A stretch of DNA of 64,000 bases from Insulibacter thermoxylanivorax. Lineage in GTDB: Bacteria; Bacillota; Bacilli; Paenibacillales; DA-C8. Below the pieces are notes generated by a model, which ran no database searches, was not told the origin of the DNA, and saw nothing but the letters and a program-made list of their open reading frames with translations. The position numbers and the translations under genes were made by a program. Each line of letters opens with the position of its first letter. Position 1 is the first letter of the stretch. Below, piece after piece: positions 63,313 to 64,000 of this stretch. The stretch is from the NCBI RefSeq assembly GCF_015472005.1, contig NZ_BMAQ01000002.1:42988-106987 (forward strand). The letters are read 5' to 3'.

Positions 63313-63690
63313 ATGTCAGACTTCAGTGAGACATTGGAAGAAAAAGTAGAAAGGCTTGAATATTACATCGATCTTCTGCGGGATTACATTGTTGATCAAG
63401 AACATTTTATTTTTTGGGATTGGGCGATCTCACACAGGCTAAACAGGGAAGAGGTTAGAGCAATTATTGATGTTGCCAAGGAATACAACATGAAATTACT
63501 GCACTCAAATGAAGACAATCAAGATTTATCTCTTGAAGCTTTTACCGAAGAGATTAAGAAAATTCTCACAGTCAGAAGATCTGATGCTTCTTTTGAAGTA
63601 GACAAAAAGTTTGTATTGCAGATGATTAGAAGACTGTCAAATATGAAGATTTGCAATCAGCTTGCAGACTTCTATTTAAAGGGCAAGTAG
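63313..63690 (+). CDS. small cytosolic partner protein, function unknown
   Basis: A 125-residue, charged, helical protein without signal peptide or membrane segment, beginning MSDFSETLEEKVERLEYYID. GAGGAG precedes the start. Directly downstream of the secreted protein gene (24-base gap), probably one operon. It could be an immunity protein; nothing in the sequence proves it. Confidence 0.55.
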   Translation: MSDFSETLEEKVERLEYYIDLLRDYIVDQEHFIFWDWAISHRLNREEVRAIIDVAKEYNMKLLHSNEDNQDLSLEAFTEEIKKILTVRRSDASFEVDKKFVLQMIRRLSNMKICNQLADFYLKGK

Positions 63691-63716
63691 TATTGGCTGA
63701 GATGTCCAGTATTAAA

Positions 63717-64000
63717 CCTAAATTTCGAAAGTAACATGCTCTAAAAACATGAAAAGTGCCCCGAATCTTTGGTAGAATGGTGTTTACCTACAACATCACC
63801 CACAAAGAGAGGAGCACCCTTAAGGTGAAGTCTAACACAACTATTAGTAAAATGAAAACACAATTTTCGTTAGAGAATGCAACCAGCTACGGCGGATTTA
63901 AGATTTTCTTAGCGTACCTTGAAAAGATTAAGCTTGCGAAGGCTCTACAATGTCTTCCTAGTGCCAAGGCCAGCAACTCCCTCTTTCCCGTTTATCGGAT
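63717..64000 (+). mobile_element. IS1380-family insertion sequence, copy 2 (3' end beyond window)
   Basis: Left terminal repeat CCTAAATTTCGAAAG (63717-63731) and transposase frame from GTG 63825, intact to the window end, reading FSLENATSYGGFKIFLAYLE. It is in the same orientation as copy 1 but diverged, so the copies are different members of one family. Confidence 0.85.

Overview
The window looks like the chromosome of a Paenibacillaceae bacterium (Paenibacillus or a close relative). The evidence is strong AAGGAGG-type ribosome binding sites with frequent GTG and TTG starts, a T-box leader, SLH-domain surface proteins, an SR1P-like peptide, a BmrCD-like exporter pair, BcrAB-like transport next to a two-component system, and moderately high GC coding DNA broken by AT-rich patches. 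I assigned this from gene content and style only; no database search was possible.

Layout: (1) 1-2.9 kb: 3' part of a type II NADH dehydrogenase with a DoxX tail, a small helical protein and a polyprenyl diphosphate synthase. (2) 3.2-10.6 kb: a surface-glycan locus, with one GT4 gene on + and a tightly coupled minus-strand operon (GT4, UDP-GlcNAc 2-epimerase, CapE-like dehydratase, RmlD-like reductase, sugar-nucleotide SDR, GT2) that probably makes and transfers a 2-acetamido-2,6-dideoxy-L-hexose. (3) 11-16.7 kb: a secreted protein, ABC exporter, histidine kinase and response regulator, then an SDR. (4) 17-20 kb: a T-box leader (specifier read as AAG, lysine) controlling an archaeal/fungal-type aspartate-semialdehyde dehydrogenase, then a membrane-anchored trypsin-like protease. 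(5) 20-25.5 kb: a carbohydrate ABC importer divergent from a GH15 glucoamylase-type enzyme. (6) 25.6-36.2 kb: mixed genes including a double-HTH regulator, a LysM protein, an eroded SLH gene, an SR1P-like peptide, tRNA-Thr(CGT), redox enzymes, a Q/N-rich protein, a J-domain-like membrane protein, a CarA paralogue without its glutaminase residues, a pyrD remnant, a lactonase and an AraC regulator.

(7) 36.4-40.8 kb: a 34-residue leader ORF with its own promoter and two terminators, followed by a heterodimeric ABC exporter, an arrangement like bmrBCD attenuation. (8) 40.8-42.5 kb: 1.7 kb without genes, filled with a 49-bp tandem repeat, a 264-bp tandem repeat built from a dispersed 26-bp motif, and CA-rich DNA. 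(9) 42.5-50.1 kb: a Gfo/Idh oxidoreductase divergent from an AraC regulator, a two-gene chromate transporter, a ROK regulator, a truncated SLH gene, and a single-chain TetR-FAD oxidoreductase fusion with a probable operator upstream. (10) 50.2-57.5 kb: an SLH protein and a giant surface protein joined by an AT-rich patch and preceded by matching hairpins. (11) 57.5-64 kb: a nucleoside phosphorylase, a membrane-anchored alpha/beta hydrolase, and two IS1380-family copies in direct orientation bracketing an AT-rich two-gene unit (secreted hydrophobic protein plus small cytosolic partner).

The strongest leads are the CarA paralogue that has lost two of three triad residues behind an ARG-box-like promoter, the TetR-flavoenzyme fusion, the IS-flanked secreted-protein pair, the leader-peptide attenuator of the ABC exporter, the lysine-type T-box on asd, and the undescribed repeat families.
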